DNA of 64,000 nt, from NCBI GenBank assembly GCA_004000515.1, contig CP034537.1, positions 2,990,001 through 3,054,000 on the forward strand, in the 5' to 3' direction. This DNA comes from Pseudomonas poae (GTDB taxonomy: Bacteria > Pseudomonadota > Gammaproteobacteria > Pseudomonadales > Pseudomonadaceae). Of this stretch, positions 28,243-37,228 are shown piece after piece. Position numbers and translations under genes: made by a program. The notes below the pieces were generated by a model. It was not told the origin of the DNA, made no database searches, and saw only the letters and a list, made by a program, of their open reading frames with translations. The number at the start of each line of letters is the position of its first letter. The first letter of the stretch is position 1.

Positions 28243-29159
28243 TCAAGTGGTCCAGGTTTTCGATATTTGCGCTGAACACCCCGAACGTCTGTTCGGGGTG
28301 TTTTTGCTCGGTACCTGTCGCAGCTCCGGCGTTACTCCATAGAAAAAGCAATACAACGGCCGCTCGCTCTCTGCCGCTGCCTTTATCTGCTCCAGGAACG
28401 CCTTGCGCTTGCGATAGTTCTCGATGAGTTTTTTGCTCAGGTAGACATTGACCGAATAGGGCTTTTTGTCGAGCCACACCTTCTTTCGAAGTCGATGCGA
28501 AAGCTGCTGGTGTAGTCTTTGATCGCCTTGATCTTGCCCCAATAGATAAGGCCCTGATTGTCTTGCAGGTATTCGATCTTCTTGAAAAACGTCCAGTAGG
28601 TGGCGGTGTGGTCGCCGATTTTCAACGGCATGGACTTGAGCTTGTCCTTGTCGTCGACGTTGGACACGTAGCACTCCACCGGGTGGGCGAATACGCTGGT
28701 TTTATCTGGGGTTGTGTCGCTGACGAGCAGGGGAGTGGACGCTCGGCTTGAAGGTGCTTTCGTTGAGTCTAGTGGGACGTTTCCTTCTGAACCTGCAACG
28801 AGTGTCCTTCGCTCGTATTGACGTCGCGTCAGTACAAATTCCGATGGGAAATTTTCCTCCCGTTCGTCGTCGTTTTCACGGGTTGCAGCCTTGTGCGTGC
28901 TGGCATAGCGGCAACCGTCGATATGCCGGGTGCTGATCTTGTTCTTGAAGTGGGGCGTGCGCAGGTAGTTGACGTTCTTGGCGTTGAAGGTGCTCAGCGT
29001 ATTGCCTGTATCGAACGCCGCACGGCATTCATCGTTGGGGCACTGGAAGCTGTCCTTGTCGGAATCGAAGGCAGCGGTTTCGTCGAAATTCAGATCTCTT
29101 ACGTCGTAGATCGACAGTTTTTCATCGAGACTCAGGCTGTAGGCCGTGTCGAATTTCAT
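28243..29159 (-). CDS. Hypothetical zinc-finger-containing protein (frame broken once)
   Basis: About 305 residues. The N-terminal region has FQCPNDECRAAFDTGN and, 35 residues on, TPHFKNKISTRHIDGCRY. The C-x4-C and H-x3-C spacing suggests one zinc site, somewhat like the CoiA zinc ribbon. The C-terminal half (TYWTFFKKIEYLQDNQGLIY, KKVWLDKKPYSVNVYLSKKL) has no known domain. One A is missing at 28484-28486, which joins DFE to KKVWLDKK. The reading frame runs through the + strand terminator at 28275-28305, so its true 3' end is uncertain. I do not recognise the family. Confidence 0.6.
28275..28305 (+). terminator. Intrinsic terminator
   Basis: The stem aacaccccgaac pairs perfectly with gttcggggtgtt around a gtct loop and is followed by a T run. 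It ends transcription of the unknown gene at 27546-28211, 63 bases after its stop. Confidence 0.85.
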
Positions 29160-29213
29160 GGGGCTCGGGTCCGTGAGTAGTTTCGCTATTAATAGCGGGA
29201 TCCAGCGCAAATA

Positions 29214-30383
29214 TCAGCAAGAACCTGCTACGCGCCGCCCACTCAAGAAACACAGAGAGCCGCCCACCGCAGTCAGTGCCCCCAGCGCATAAAACATACT
29301 GGTCGGCGCCGCATTGATCAGCAAATACCCACAAATCACCGGGCTCATCGCCCCGCCAAAGGCCGCCAGGTTTTGCGCACCGTAGTAACTGCCGCGCAGC
29401 GCATCCGGGGCGATGGTGTCGATAAATAGAAATTCCGACGGGTAGATGATCATCTCGCCCAGGGTGAACACGAACATTGCCACGCACCAGGTAACCAGGC
29501 TGTCCGCCAGGCTGAACCCGATCAACCCGCAGATGAACAGCAGGGTACCCAACACGATCCAATAACGCAGTTGCTCGCGTTTGAGAAAACGGCCGATCTG
29601 GTACTGCATCAAGATCACGGTGATGGCATTGCACGCCAGCACCGCAGACAGAATTTTCAGCGCTTCGGCGGGCTTGTAGGCCACCAGCAAAAACTGTGAC
29701 AGATAAAGCGTATAGCGCCCGTGGACTATGGTGCTCAACAGGCTGCCGCTGGTGAACAGGATCAACGTGCGATCACTGCGCAAGGTGCGCAGGGTAGTCA
29801 GGAAGCTCAAGGGTTTGTTGCTGTCATCCCGTTGGGTGGGCGGGATGCCGATCATCAGGAACAGGCTGCCAAACGCGATGGCGCTGGCGATCAGAAATGG
29901 CGCCAGTTGCATGTGGCCGGCGATCACCACGCCGATCATTGGGCCGGTCGCGTAGCCAACGTTGGTCAGCGTATAGCGCAACGAAAACACCTTGGCCCGG
30001 TCGCCCACCGGCAGGTTCTCACTGATGATGGCTTTGGAACCGATCAGGAACAGGGCCGACGCCGCTTCGGTGATCACCAGGGTCAACGTGGTGAGGTAGA
30101 GGTTGCTGGCAAAAGTCAGCAATAGAAAGCCTATGGAGCTGGACAGCATGGCCAGGATCAGCAGCTTGCGCTTTTCCAGGCGGTCGATGATGTAGCCGCC
30201 GTACAGGCCAAGCAGTGTGGCGATGAACACGGCGATGCCCATCAGCAGGCCGATGTCCTGTTGGTTGAGGCCTAGGCGGGTGCTCAACAGCAAGGCCAGC
30301 AACGGGCTGGTCATGGCGCGGCTGACCACGATGGTCACCGAGCAGATCATCAGGCGGCGGATTACCAGGGAGTAGGTGGCCAC
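29214..30383 (-). CDS. MFS transporter
   Basis: A major facilitator protein of about 389 residues with roughly twelve membrane helices. The loop 2-3 motif is GLYGGYIIDRLEKRKLL, near residue 60, and a related segment follows helix 8. The first helix (CSVTIVVSRAMTSPLLALLL) starts near residue 14. The GTG at 30383 is the most likely start because earlier codons run into the REP element at 30429. The substrate is unknown. It lies downstream of an ABC amino-acid transporter on the same strand but is separated from it by a REP pair. Confidence 0.82.
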   Translation of the reverse strand: MATYSLVIRRLMICSVTIVVSRAMTSPLLALLLSTRLGLNQQDIGLLMGIAVFIATLLGLYGGYIIDRLEKRKLLILAMLSSSIGFLLLTFASNLYLTTLTLVITEAASALFLIGSKAIISENLPVGDRAKVFSLRYTLTNVGYATGPMIGVVIAGHMQLAPFLIASAIAFGSLFLMIGIPPTQRDDSNKPLSFLTTLRTLRSDRTLILFTSGSLLSTIVHGRYTLYLSQFLLVAYKPAEALKILSAVLACNAITVILMQYQIGRFLKREQLRYWIVLGTLLFICGLIGFSLADSLVTWCVAMFVFTLGEMIIYPSEFLFIDTIAPDALRGSYYGAQNLAAFGGAMSPVICGYLLINAAPTSMFYALGALTAVGGSLCFLSGRRVAGSC

Positions 30384-30428
30384 GGTGGGGCGAGCGTCCT
30401 TGTTATTTCTTGAAAACGATGGAGATCC

Positions 30429-30522
30429 AATGTGGGAGCTGGCTTGCCTGCGATAGCGGTATGTCAGGCGCCTGATGCTTGGCTGATACACCGCTATCGC
30501 AGGCAAGCCAGCTCCCACATTT
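30429..30522. repeat. REP palindrome pair
   Basis: The arm aatgtgggagctggcttgcc and its complement, ending gctcccacatt, enclose a ~30-base centre. It lies between the MFS gene and the 3' end of the solute-binding protein gene. It is the same element as at 10321 and 46461. Confidence 0.88.
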
Positions 30523-30535
30523 TCAGAGCATGGTT

Positions 30536-31358
30536 TTACTGGCCGGAATTGATGGTGATTTTTTCGACCGCACCTTGCTCCAGATCCCACTTCTTGAGGA
30601 TCTTGCCGTAGGTGCCATCGTCAATCATCGCCTGCATGGCCTCACTGATCGCAGTAACCAGCTCCGTGTTGCTCTTCTCAATCCCAAGCCCGGTGAACTG
30701 CTTGGAAAGCGCCAGGCCCACTGGCTTGTACTTACCTTTATCCAGCGACATCAGGTAAGGAATGGTTTCGCTACCCTGCATCGCCGCATCCAGACGGTTC
30801 TGCTGCAACTGCGCCCGCGCATCCGCCGAGCCTTCGGTGCCGATCACCACGATGGCCGGCTTACCGGCGGCTTCGCAATTTTCCTTGCTCCACGCGGCGA
30901 TTTCCGACGGCCAGGTAGTACGACGGCTGGTGCCGACTTTTTTACCGCACAGGTCGGTCAATTCCTTGAGGTCTTCACGCTTGGCCAGGGTGTAGAGCTG
31001 CGGGCCGCTGGTGAAGTAGTCGATAAAGGTCACTGCTTTTTGGCGCTCGGCGGTGTCGCTCATGCCCGACAGCACGATGTCCACGCGCTTGGTGGTCAGC
31101 CCGCTGAGCATCTGTTCGAAGCCGGTTTCCTGCCACTTGATCTTCACGCCCAGGCGCTCGGCCAGAGCGTTGCCCAGGTCGAAGTCGAGGCCGGTGATTT
31201 TGTTGGTGGCGGGGTCCTTGAAATCCATCGGTGGGTAGTTCGGCACGATGGCCGCGCTGATCTCACCCTTGTCCTTGATTGCCGCCGGCAATGCCGCGAA
31301 AAACTGCAGTGGAGGCCATCAGGCCTGCGAGCAACGTTGGGATAAACAATTTTTTCAT
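30536..31358 (-). CDS. ABC transporter substrate-binding protein, amino-acid type (frame broken once)
   Basis: A periplasmic binding protein of about 273 residues (SBP_bac_3). A signal peptide (MKKLFIPTLLAGLMASTAVF) is out of frame with the rest because of one extra T (A5 at 31299-31303 on the + strand). The mature part has AAIVPNYPPMDFKDPATNKI, GLDFDLGNALAERLGVKIKW and DIVLSGMSDTAERQKAVTFI, the usual polar-amino-acid ligand pocket. It is encoded with an ATPase and a permease on the same strand and with an ArgH-like lyase upstream. The ligand may be the substrate of that lyase. Confidence 0.85.
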
Positions 31359-31383
31359 GGGGGCGTTCTCGTTTGTTTTTTAG

Positions 31384-32148
31384 TTAAGTGCGAACGGCAG
31401 AAATAAAGCTTTGGGTACGCGGGTTTTGTGGGCTTATTAGAATTTCTTCGGGGCTGCCGGCTTCCACAATCTGGCCGGCATCCATAAACACCATGCGGTT
31501 GGACACTTCACGGGCAAACCCCAATTCATGGGTGACCACGATCATGGTCATGCCGGTGGTGGCCAAATCACGCATCACCGACAGCACTTCGCCTACAAGC
31601 TCCGGGTCGAGGGCTGACGTGGGTTCGTCAAACAGCATCAACTTGGGGCGCATCGCCAAGGCACGGGCAATCGCTACACGCTGCTGTTGCCCACCGGACA
31701 ATTCCACCGGGTAGGCATTGCGCTTGTCCGCCAGGCCGACACGGGCGAGTAGCTCCAGCGCGTCTTCGGTGGCTTCCTTGGGCGAGCGCTTGAGCACTTG
31801 GCACGGGCCTTCGATGATGTTCTGCAGCACGGTCATGTGCGGGAACAAATTGAAACGTTGGAACACCATTCCGGTGGCCAGGCGCTGGCGGGCGATCTGC
31901 GATTCGTTCATCTCATGCAGCTTGTTGCCGACCACCCGGTAACCCACCAACTCGCCGTCGACCCACAGGCCGCCCTTGTCGATTTTTTCCAGCTGATTGA
32001 CGCAACGCAGCAGGGTGCTTTTGCCGGAACCCGACGGGCCGATGATGCACATCACCTCGCCTTGCTCGACCTCGATATTGATATCGCGCAGGGCGTGATA
32101 CTGGTCGTAATACTTGTTCAGGTTGACGGCCTTGACGATGCTTCTCAT
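31384..32148 (-). CDS. ABC transporter ATP-binding protein, amino-acid type
   Basis: A 254-residue GlnQ/HisP-type ATPase. It has Walker A ([12 protein letters not shown] near residue 38), the Q loop ([13 protein letters not shown]), the signature [16 protein letters not shown], Walker B ([14 protein letters not shown]) and the switch His ([12 protein letters not shown]). It energises the permease and binding protein encoded on either side. Only one permease gene is present, so the permease probably acts as a homodimer. Confidence 0.92.
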   Translation of the reverse strand: MRSIVKAVNLNKYYDQYHALRDINIEVEQGEVMCIIGPSGSGKSTLLRCVNQLEKIDKGGLWVDGELVGYRVVGNKLHEMNESQIARQRLATGMVFQRFNLFPHMTVLQNIIEGPCQVLKRSPKEATEDALELLARVGLADKRNAYPVELSGGQQQRVAIARALAMRPKLMLFDEPTSALDPELVGEVLSVMRDLATTGMTMIVVTHELGFAREVSNRMVFMDAGQIVEAGSPEEILISPQNPRTQSFISAVRT

Positions 32149-32172
32149 GGGGCAAATCTCCTCAACCCAAAC

Positions 32173-33050
32173 TTACGAACGCTTGCCGGCGCCGCGGGCA
32201 AAACGACGCTCAAGGCGGCTTTGACCAAATGAAAGAACAGTCACCACCGCCAGGTACCAGATGCCGGCCACAATCAGCAGCTCCATGACCCGTGCGTTGG
32301 CGTAGTAGATGTTTTGCGCGTTGTGCAGCAGCTCCGAGTATTGGATCACGCTGGCCAGGCTGGTCATTTTCACCATGCTGATGAACTCGTTGCCTACAGG
32401 CGGAATGATCACCCGCATCGCCTGCGGCAGAATTACCCTACGCAGCGCTTGCAGGCTCGGCATGCCGATGGACTTGGCGGCTTCGTACTGGCCAGTGTCT
32501 ACGGACAGCAGACCGGCACGTACCACTTCGGCGGTGTATGCGCCCTGGTTGATACTCAGGCCGAGCAGGGCGGCCACGAATGGCGTCATCAGGTCGACGG
32601 TGTCGATGCTGAACACGCCTGGAATCGCGATCACCGGGAAAATCAGCGCCAGGTTAAACCACAGCAGCAGTTGCAGAATCAGCGGTGTACCGCGAAACAG
32701 CCATGTGTAGGTGATGGCCACATAACGCAGGATCGGGTTGGCCGACATGCGCATGATCGCCGTGATCACCCCGATCACCACGCCCAGCGCCATCGCCAGG
32801 ATCGACATGACGATGGTATTCACCAGGCCCCAGAGAATGGCCTCAGACGTGAGGAACTGACCGATGTAGGACCATTCGATCTGGCCATTGGCGAATGCTC
32901 GCAACAACGCCGCCAGCGCAATCACGATCAACGTGGCAAAAACATCCGTCCGTAATAACGACGTGGCACGTGCTCGTACTGCGTGATATCGAACTGGTTC
33001 TCGGACAACTTGCGCTCGGCTTCCAAGCGCTCTGCCGGGGTTTGGTTCAT
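32173..33050 (-). CDS. ABC transporter permease, amino-acid type (frame broken once)
   Basis: An inner-membrane permease of about 292 residues (HisM/GlnP type). A hydrophilic N-terminus (MNQTPAERLEAERKLSENQF) of ~40 residues precedes the first helix, unusual for short HisM-type permeases but seen in single-permease systems. The EAA loop is EAAKSIGMPSLQALRRVILP. A T is missing in the run at 32938-32942, between GRMF and FATLIVIALAALL. The start ATG at 33050 lies about 98 bases downstream of the ArgH-like gene's stop. It forms a transporter with its two downstream neighbours. Confidence 0.85.
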
Positions 33051-33097
33051 GGTGCTACTCCAAAAACTAACAACGCTCTAACTGCTGTACGCGGTCC

Positions 33098-33140
33098 AAA
33101 TGTGGGAGCTGGCTTACCTGCGAAGGCGCCAGCCCACACA
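33098..33140. repeat. Degenerate REP element
   Basis: A single arm, aaatgtgggagctggcttac, is followed by an imperfect complement (gcgccagcccacaca). It lies between the lyase gene and the permease gene. Confidence 0.65.
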
Positions 33141-33148
33141 CCGCAGAT

Positions 33149-34576
33149 TTAAATCCTGAAACCCTGGTAACTCGCGGCCCACTTTTGCTGCCCAGCCAAC
33201 GCCACCTTCAACCGCCCAATCTGCTCCCAAACCCGCTCCGGCGCCGTCCCACCCCAACCACTGCGCGCCGCAATCGCCGCTTCCAGGGTCAGGCAGTCGC
33301 GCACCTCAGGTGTTAACCGCGCATCCACCTCTGCCAACATCGCCGGCGAGGCTTCCCACAACTCAATCTCATGTTTCTCGCAGGCCTGTACCAGCGCGCC
33401 GGTAATCTCGTGGGCTTCCTTGAACGGCACACCACGGGTCGCCAACCAATCCGCAACCTCAGTCGCCAAGGTAAAACCCATCGGCGCCTGACGCCGTAGT
33501 TCTTCCACTTGCACCTTCATGGTCGCGACCATACCGGCCATCGCCGGCAGCACCAGCAACAAGGTATCCACGCTGTCCAATACGCTGTGCTTGTCTTCGC
33601 TTAAGTCGCGGTTGTAGGAGAGTGGCAACGACTTGAGCGTGGACATCAACCCGGTCAGGTTGCCAATCAAGCGCCCAGCCTTGCCTCGCGCCAATTCGGC
33701 GATGTCCGGGTTCTTTTTCTGCGGCATGATCGAGCTGCCGGTGGCGTAGGCATCGTCCAACACCACCCAGCGAAACTGGCGTGAAGACCATAGGCAAAAC
33801 TCTTCCGACAGGCGCGAAATATTCACCCCGAGCATGCCCGCCACAAACAGGAACTCCGCCACATGGTCGCGGCTGGCCACGGCATCAATGGAGTTTTCGC
33901 ATGGCCCGGTGTAGCCCATTTCCTTGGCCGAGTGCTCCGGCTGACGGGCAATCGCAGAACCAGCCATCGCTGCCGCACCTAGCGGCGACAGGGCTGTGCG
34001 CGCATCCCAATCCACCAGGCGCTGCACATCGCGCAGCATCGACTGCGAGTGAGCCAGCAAGTGATGGGCGAACACAATCGGTTGCGCCTGCTGCAAGTGG
34101 GTGAAGCCAGGGCAGATGCTTTCGACGTGCCGCTCAGCCTGCTCCACCAACGCTTGCTGCAAACCCAGCACCTCGGTGGTGATGGTGCGCGCATGGTCCC
34201 GTAGGAAAAGGCGCAAGTCGTTGGCCGTCTGGTCGTTGCGCGAACGTCCGGCCCGCAGCTTGCCGCCCAGGGCGCCCAGGCGCTCGGTGAGTACGCGTTC
34301 GATGAAGGTGTGCACGTCCTCGTCATCCAGGGTCGGATGCAGGTTGCCGGCGGCGAAGTCAGCGCCGATAGCGTCCAGGGCTTGCAGCGTGCGCAGGGTC
34401 TCCGACTCATCCAAGAGGCCTGCGCGCTGCAACTCACGGGCATGGGCACGGGAGCCCGCCAGGTCGTAAGGCGTCAGGCGAAAGTAGCGCTCGGGGCAAC
34501 GGGACAACGCGGCCAATGCAGCAGACGGACCGGTCTTGAAACGAGCGCCCCAAAGGCGGTCGGTGGGTTGAGACAT
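33149..34576 (-). CDS. Argininosuccinate lyase family protein (ArgH paralogue)
   Basis: A 475-residue member of the fumarase/aspartase superfamily, closest to ArgH. It has LRAGRSRNDQTANDLRLFLR near residue 108 and the signature loop TGSSIMPQKKNPDIAELARG near residue 280 with its catalytic Ser. HLQQAQPIVFAHHLLAHSQS matches the ArgH His loop. The segment after TGPCENSIDAV reads ASRDH where typical ArgH has SDRDF. It lies beside an ABC amino-acid importer and a LysR gene, not with arginine biosynthesis genes. I infer a catabolic C-N lyase acting on an imported aminodisuccinate-like compound. Ordinary ArgH activity remains possible. Confidence 0.85.
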   Translation of the reverse strand: MSQPTDRLWGARFKTGPSAALAALSRCPERYFRLTPYDLAGSRAHARELQRAGLLDESETLRTLQALDAIGADFAAGNLHPTLDDEDVHTFIERVLTERLGALGGKLRAGRSRNDQTANDLRLFLRDHARTITTEVLGLQQALVEQAERHVESICPGFTHLQQAQPIVFAHHLLAHSQSMLRDVQRLVDWDARTALSPLGAAAMAGSAIARQPEHSAKEMGYTGPCENSIDAVASRDHVAEFLFVAGMLGVNISRLSEEFCLWSSRQFRWVVLDDAYATGSSIMPQKKNPDIAELARGKAGRLIGNLTGLMSTLKSLPLSYNRDLSEDKHSVLDSVDTLLLVLPAMAGMVATMKVQVEELRRQAPMGFTLATEVADWLATRGVPFKEAHEITGALVQACEKHEIELWEASPAMLAEVDARLTPEVRDCLTLEAAIAARSGWGGTAPERVWEQIGRLKVALAGQQKWAASYQGFRI

Positions 34577-34769
34577 GGGTATTCCTCACGCTTGTTTTTA
34601 GAAGAGTCGGAGGCAGTAAAAATAAGTTTTCAACTAGACTGAACCAGCGTCTGACGCGCCGTATTCAAGGTTGCCAAGGGCGGATGTTTATGTTCATTAT
34701 CGCCGCCTGGCTATGTTCAAGGACTGGGTTGAAGCCTGTTGAATATGGCACTAGAGGTCAACGCGTATT

Positions 34770-35729
34770 ATGGAAACCCCACTTTCCACTTCTGGAAACA
34801 TACCGCCAAAACCCGGCACACGACCGCCCCTGCAACTGAGTGGGCTGGACTTCAAATTGCTGCGCGTGTTCATGGCCGTGGTCGAAGCTGGCGGTTTCAG
34901 CGCTGCGCAAAACGAGCTGAACGTGGGCCTGGCAGCCATCAGCAAACAGATTTCCGACCTGGAAATCCGTATCGGCATGCGCTTGTGCACGCGGGGAAGG
35001 GAAGGCTTTGGGCTGACCGAAGAAGGCAAGCTGGTGTATCAAGCGTCCATCGAGTTATTTACCTCGGTCGACAGTTTTCGCGACAAGCTTAGTTCGGCGC
35101 AAAACGAATTGATCGGCGACCTTAGTGTGGGCGTAATAGATAACACCGTGTCCGACGTTAATTCACCACTCATTACCGCGCTGGGAAAATTACACAGCGA
35201 CTCGCCAAAAATAAGATTGCGCCTACATGCCTCGCAACTCGACGAAGTTGAGCGCGGCGTCGTGGAAGGCCGCCTGATTGTCGGCATTGTGCCGGTGTAC
35301 CAGCGTCGTGAAGAGTTCGACTACTTCCCGCTGTACGAAGAAAAGGCCCACGCCTACTGCGCTGTAGGACATCCACTGTTCAATGCCAATGACATCACCC
35401 CCGATGCCTTGCGCCAATACGAAGTGGTGAACCATCGTTACGCGATCCACCGCGACAAGACCAACTTCGTCAACTACGACAGCCAGTCCGCCTCGGCCTC
35501 ACAAGTGGAAGCGGTCGCCATCCTGATCCTCACCGGTCGGTTCCTCGGATTTCTACCGGAACACTACGCCGCGCCGTTAGTAAGAGAAGGGCGCCTGCGC
35601 GTACTGTGCCCGGAGCATGTCCACTTGAGCACCGCGTTCAACCTCATCCTGCGTCACAACGCCCCCAGAAGCCCAATGGTAAAAGCCTTTGCCGCTGCGC
35701 TGGGCGTAGACCTCAAAGCCGCGATATAA
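34770..35729 (+). CDS. LysR family transcriptional regulator
   Basis: A 319-residue LysR regulator. About 24 hydrophilic residues precede the HTH (LDFKLLRVFMAVVEAGGFSA, AAISKQISDLEIRIGMRL). The effector domain is complete and ends MVKAFAAALGVDLKAAI. It is divergent from the ArgH-like gene with a 193-base gap that contains repeated TTCAAGG-like half-sites (near 34663 and 34715). It is the likely regulator of the lyase-ABC cluster, and the substrate of that cluster is probably its inducer. Confidence 0.87.
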   Translation: METPLSTSGNIPPKPGTRPPLQLSGLDFKLLRVFMAVVEAGGFSAAQNELNVGLAAISKQISDLEIRIGMRLCTRGREGFGLTEEGKLVYQASIELFTSVDSFRDKLSSAQNELIGDLSVGVIDNTVSDVNSPLITALGKLHSDSPKIRLRLHASQLDEVERGVVEGRLIVGIVPVYQRREEFDYFPLYEEKAHAYCAVGHPLFNANDITPDALRQYEVVNHRYAIHRDKTNFVNYDSQSASASQVEAVAILILTGRFLGFLPEHYAAPLVREGRLRVLCPEHVHLSTAFNLILRHNAPRSPMVKAFAAALGVDLKAAI

Positions 35730-35843
35730 GCCACCCCCGAACACAGATCAACGGGCTGATAAAGATCAAATGTGGGAGCTGTCGAGCTTTAGCGAGGCTG
35801 CGAAGGATCGCCTCGGTGTCCTTGACGATCCCACCCACTCAAA

Positions 35844-36500
35844 TCACCGCTGCAACCGAGCCCGCTTCTTCTTCGCATGAAAATGCCGAAAATGCGCATC
35901 CTGCGCCGCCGCCAACAACTCCCGGTCTCCACGCGTATCACCCCAGGCCCGCAGCCGATACTCCCCCAAGTCCCCGTACACCGCCTCAAGCCTGAGCACC
36001 TTGTTCTCGCAACGGCAATTATTCCCGGTGAGCTTACCGGTCAACACCCCATCGACCACCTCAAGCTCAGTGCCGATCAACTTGATCCCCAGCCGATCCG
36101 CAAACGGCTGCAACACCAACGCCGGCGACGCCGAACACAGCGTCACCACCGCCCCGGACTTCACTTCATCGGCCACCGACTGCAAACCGCTGGGGCGCAT
36201 CAACTTGGTCCAGTACCGCTGGCAATACTCCTGCGCCTTTTGCTGAACCCAAGCTTTCTCCACCCCGGTCATAAAGGTGCGGATCAACTGCGCCTTCAAC
36301 TCATCCCGGCTGATCTGCCGCAACAAAAACCGCAGTCCAGGTACCGCCAGTTTCACCATCCGGCCATAGAACTCGCCGGGGCCAAAGGCAAACTTGAGGA
36401 ACGGCACGAAACTGTCGTGGTGGGTCAGGGTGCCGTCGAAGTCAAAGACGGAGAGTACTTTGGCGTCAGCGGGGCCGGCTTCGAGCATGTCTGGGTTCAC
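35844..36500 (-). CDS. HAD-IB family phosphatase
   Basis: A 218-residue HAD hydrolase with the nucleophile motif FDFDGTLTHHDSFVPFLKFA near residue 20, motif II CSASPALVLQPFADRLG, and a C-terminal motif III/IV region (KVLRLEAVYGDLGEYRLRAW, GDTRGDRELL). It resembles phosphoserine-phosphatase-like enzymes of Pseudomonas whose substrate is unknown. The first start (36500) or the Met five codons on (36488) may be used. About 115 bases separate it from the LysR gene, holding a short aaatgtgggagctgtcgag sequence. Confidence 0.88.
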   Translation of the reverse strand: MNPDMLEAGPADAKVLSVFDFDGTLTHHDSFVPFLKFAFGPGEFYGRMVKLAVPGLRFLLRQISRDELKAQLIRTFMTGVEKAWVQQKAQEYCQRYWTKLMRPSGLQSVADEVKSGAVVTLCSASPALVLQPFADRLGIKLIGTELEVVDGVLTGKLTGNNCRCENKVLRLEAVYGDLGEYRLRAWGDTRGDRELLAAAQDAHFRHFHAKKKRARLQR

Positions 36501-36648
36501 GGGGAGGCCTCGGTCCTATCTAATAATTTTAGTCACGCCTCAGCGATGACAGCGGCCATTTGGACCGGTGACAACGTAGGCGGCAATTGGGGAACAAGGC
36601 TACAGCATTGGAGGGCTGATGAAAAAAGCAGTCCGCAAGACTTCGACT

Positions 36649-37158
36649 TTATAGGTATTCCATGCGCTCCAGTCGGTCGGTGGCTTCACGCAATGCGATT
36701 TGCTGGTCGAAAAAACGTTGGCGCAGGTATTGAAGTCTTTTTTCCTGCTGTTCTAACGGAAATCTTCCAGGATCATCGAGTATCTCCTGGGCGCTCAATT
36801 GGATGATCCTGATGCTTTCCAAAATAAGCTCTACGAAGGCTTTCGCCCTCAGGTGATCTTTTTTTGCTTGGTGCTGCGCTTTCAAGACAATACCGCTGGC
36901 AATGAGGCTACCGCCCGCAGCCGCGATGGTGTAGCTGACAAAGGAAGAGGCCAGTTTTAGGTGGGTGAAAAACGTGGAAACTGTATCGTTTTGAGATCCC
37001 AGATCCAGGCCGTAGGCAATGTATCCGCCTCCCAATGCCAAGAGGAATCCAATCAGATATAGGGTAAACGGTTTCCTGTAAAGCCTTCCGCTCAGGATGC
37101 CCCAGGCTCCCAGGGAAAGTAGGGCGATGCTGATTAGTGTGAAGACAAGCATTTCCAT
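36649..37158 (-). CDS. Hypothetical membrane protein
   Basis: A 169-residue protein with three hydrophobic helices near the N-terminus (LVFTLISIALLSLGAWGILS, TLYLIGFLLALGGGYIAYGL, SYTIAAAGGSLIASGIVLKA). A helical, probably coiled cytoplasmic tail follows (PLEQQEKRLQYLRQRFFDQQ). I start it at the ATG at 37158 because the longer frame from 37221 would lie within the terminator of nrdB. The family is not recognised. Confidence 0.7.
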   Translation of the reverse strand: MEMLVFTLISIALLSLGAWGILSGRLYRKPFTLYLIGFLLALGGGYIAYGLDLGSQNDTVSTFFTHLKLASSFVSYTIAAAGGSLIASGIVLKAQHQAKKDHLRAKAFVELILESIRIIQLSAQEILDDPGRFPLEQQEKRLQYLRQRFFDQQIALREATDRLERMEYL

Positions 37159-37186
37159 GCTGTTGATCCGATCCTGAATTTTTGTC

Positions 37187-37218
37187 AAAAAAAGAGCTGC
37201 CCGTAGCAGCTCTTTTTT
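37187..37218 (-). terminator. Intrinsic terminator of nrdB
   Basis: The stem aaaaaagagctgc pairs with gcagctctttttt around a 5-base loop and begins 11 bases after the nrdB stop. The T run lies on the minus-strand transcript. Confidence 0.9.
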
Positions 37219-37228
37219 CATTTTTGTA

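Noticed and set aside
35765..35835. A REP element at aaatgtgggagctgtcgag between LysR and HAD genes
   Set aside because: Only the first ten bases match the REP arm, and the rest does not pair well, so I did not list it as a repeat.
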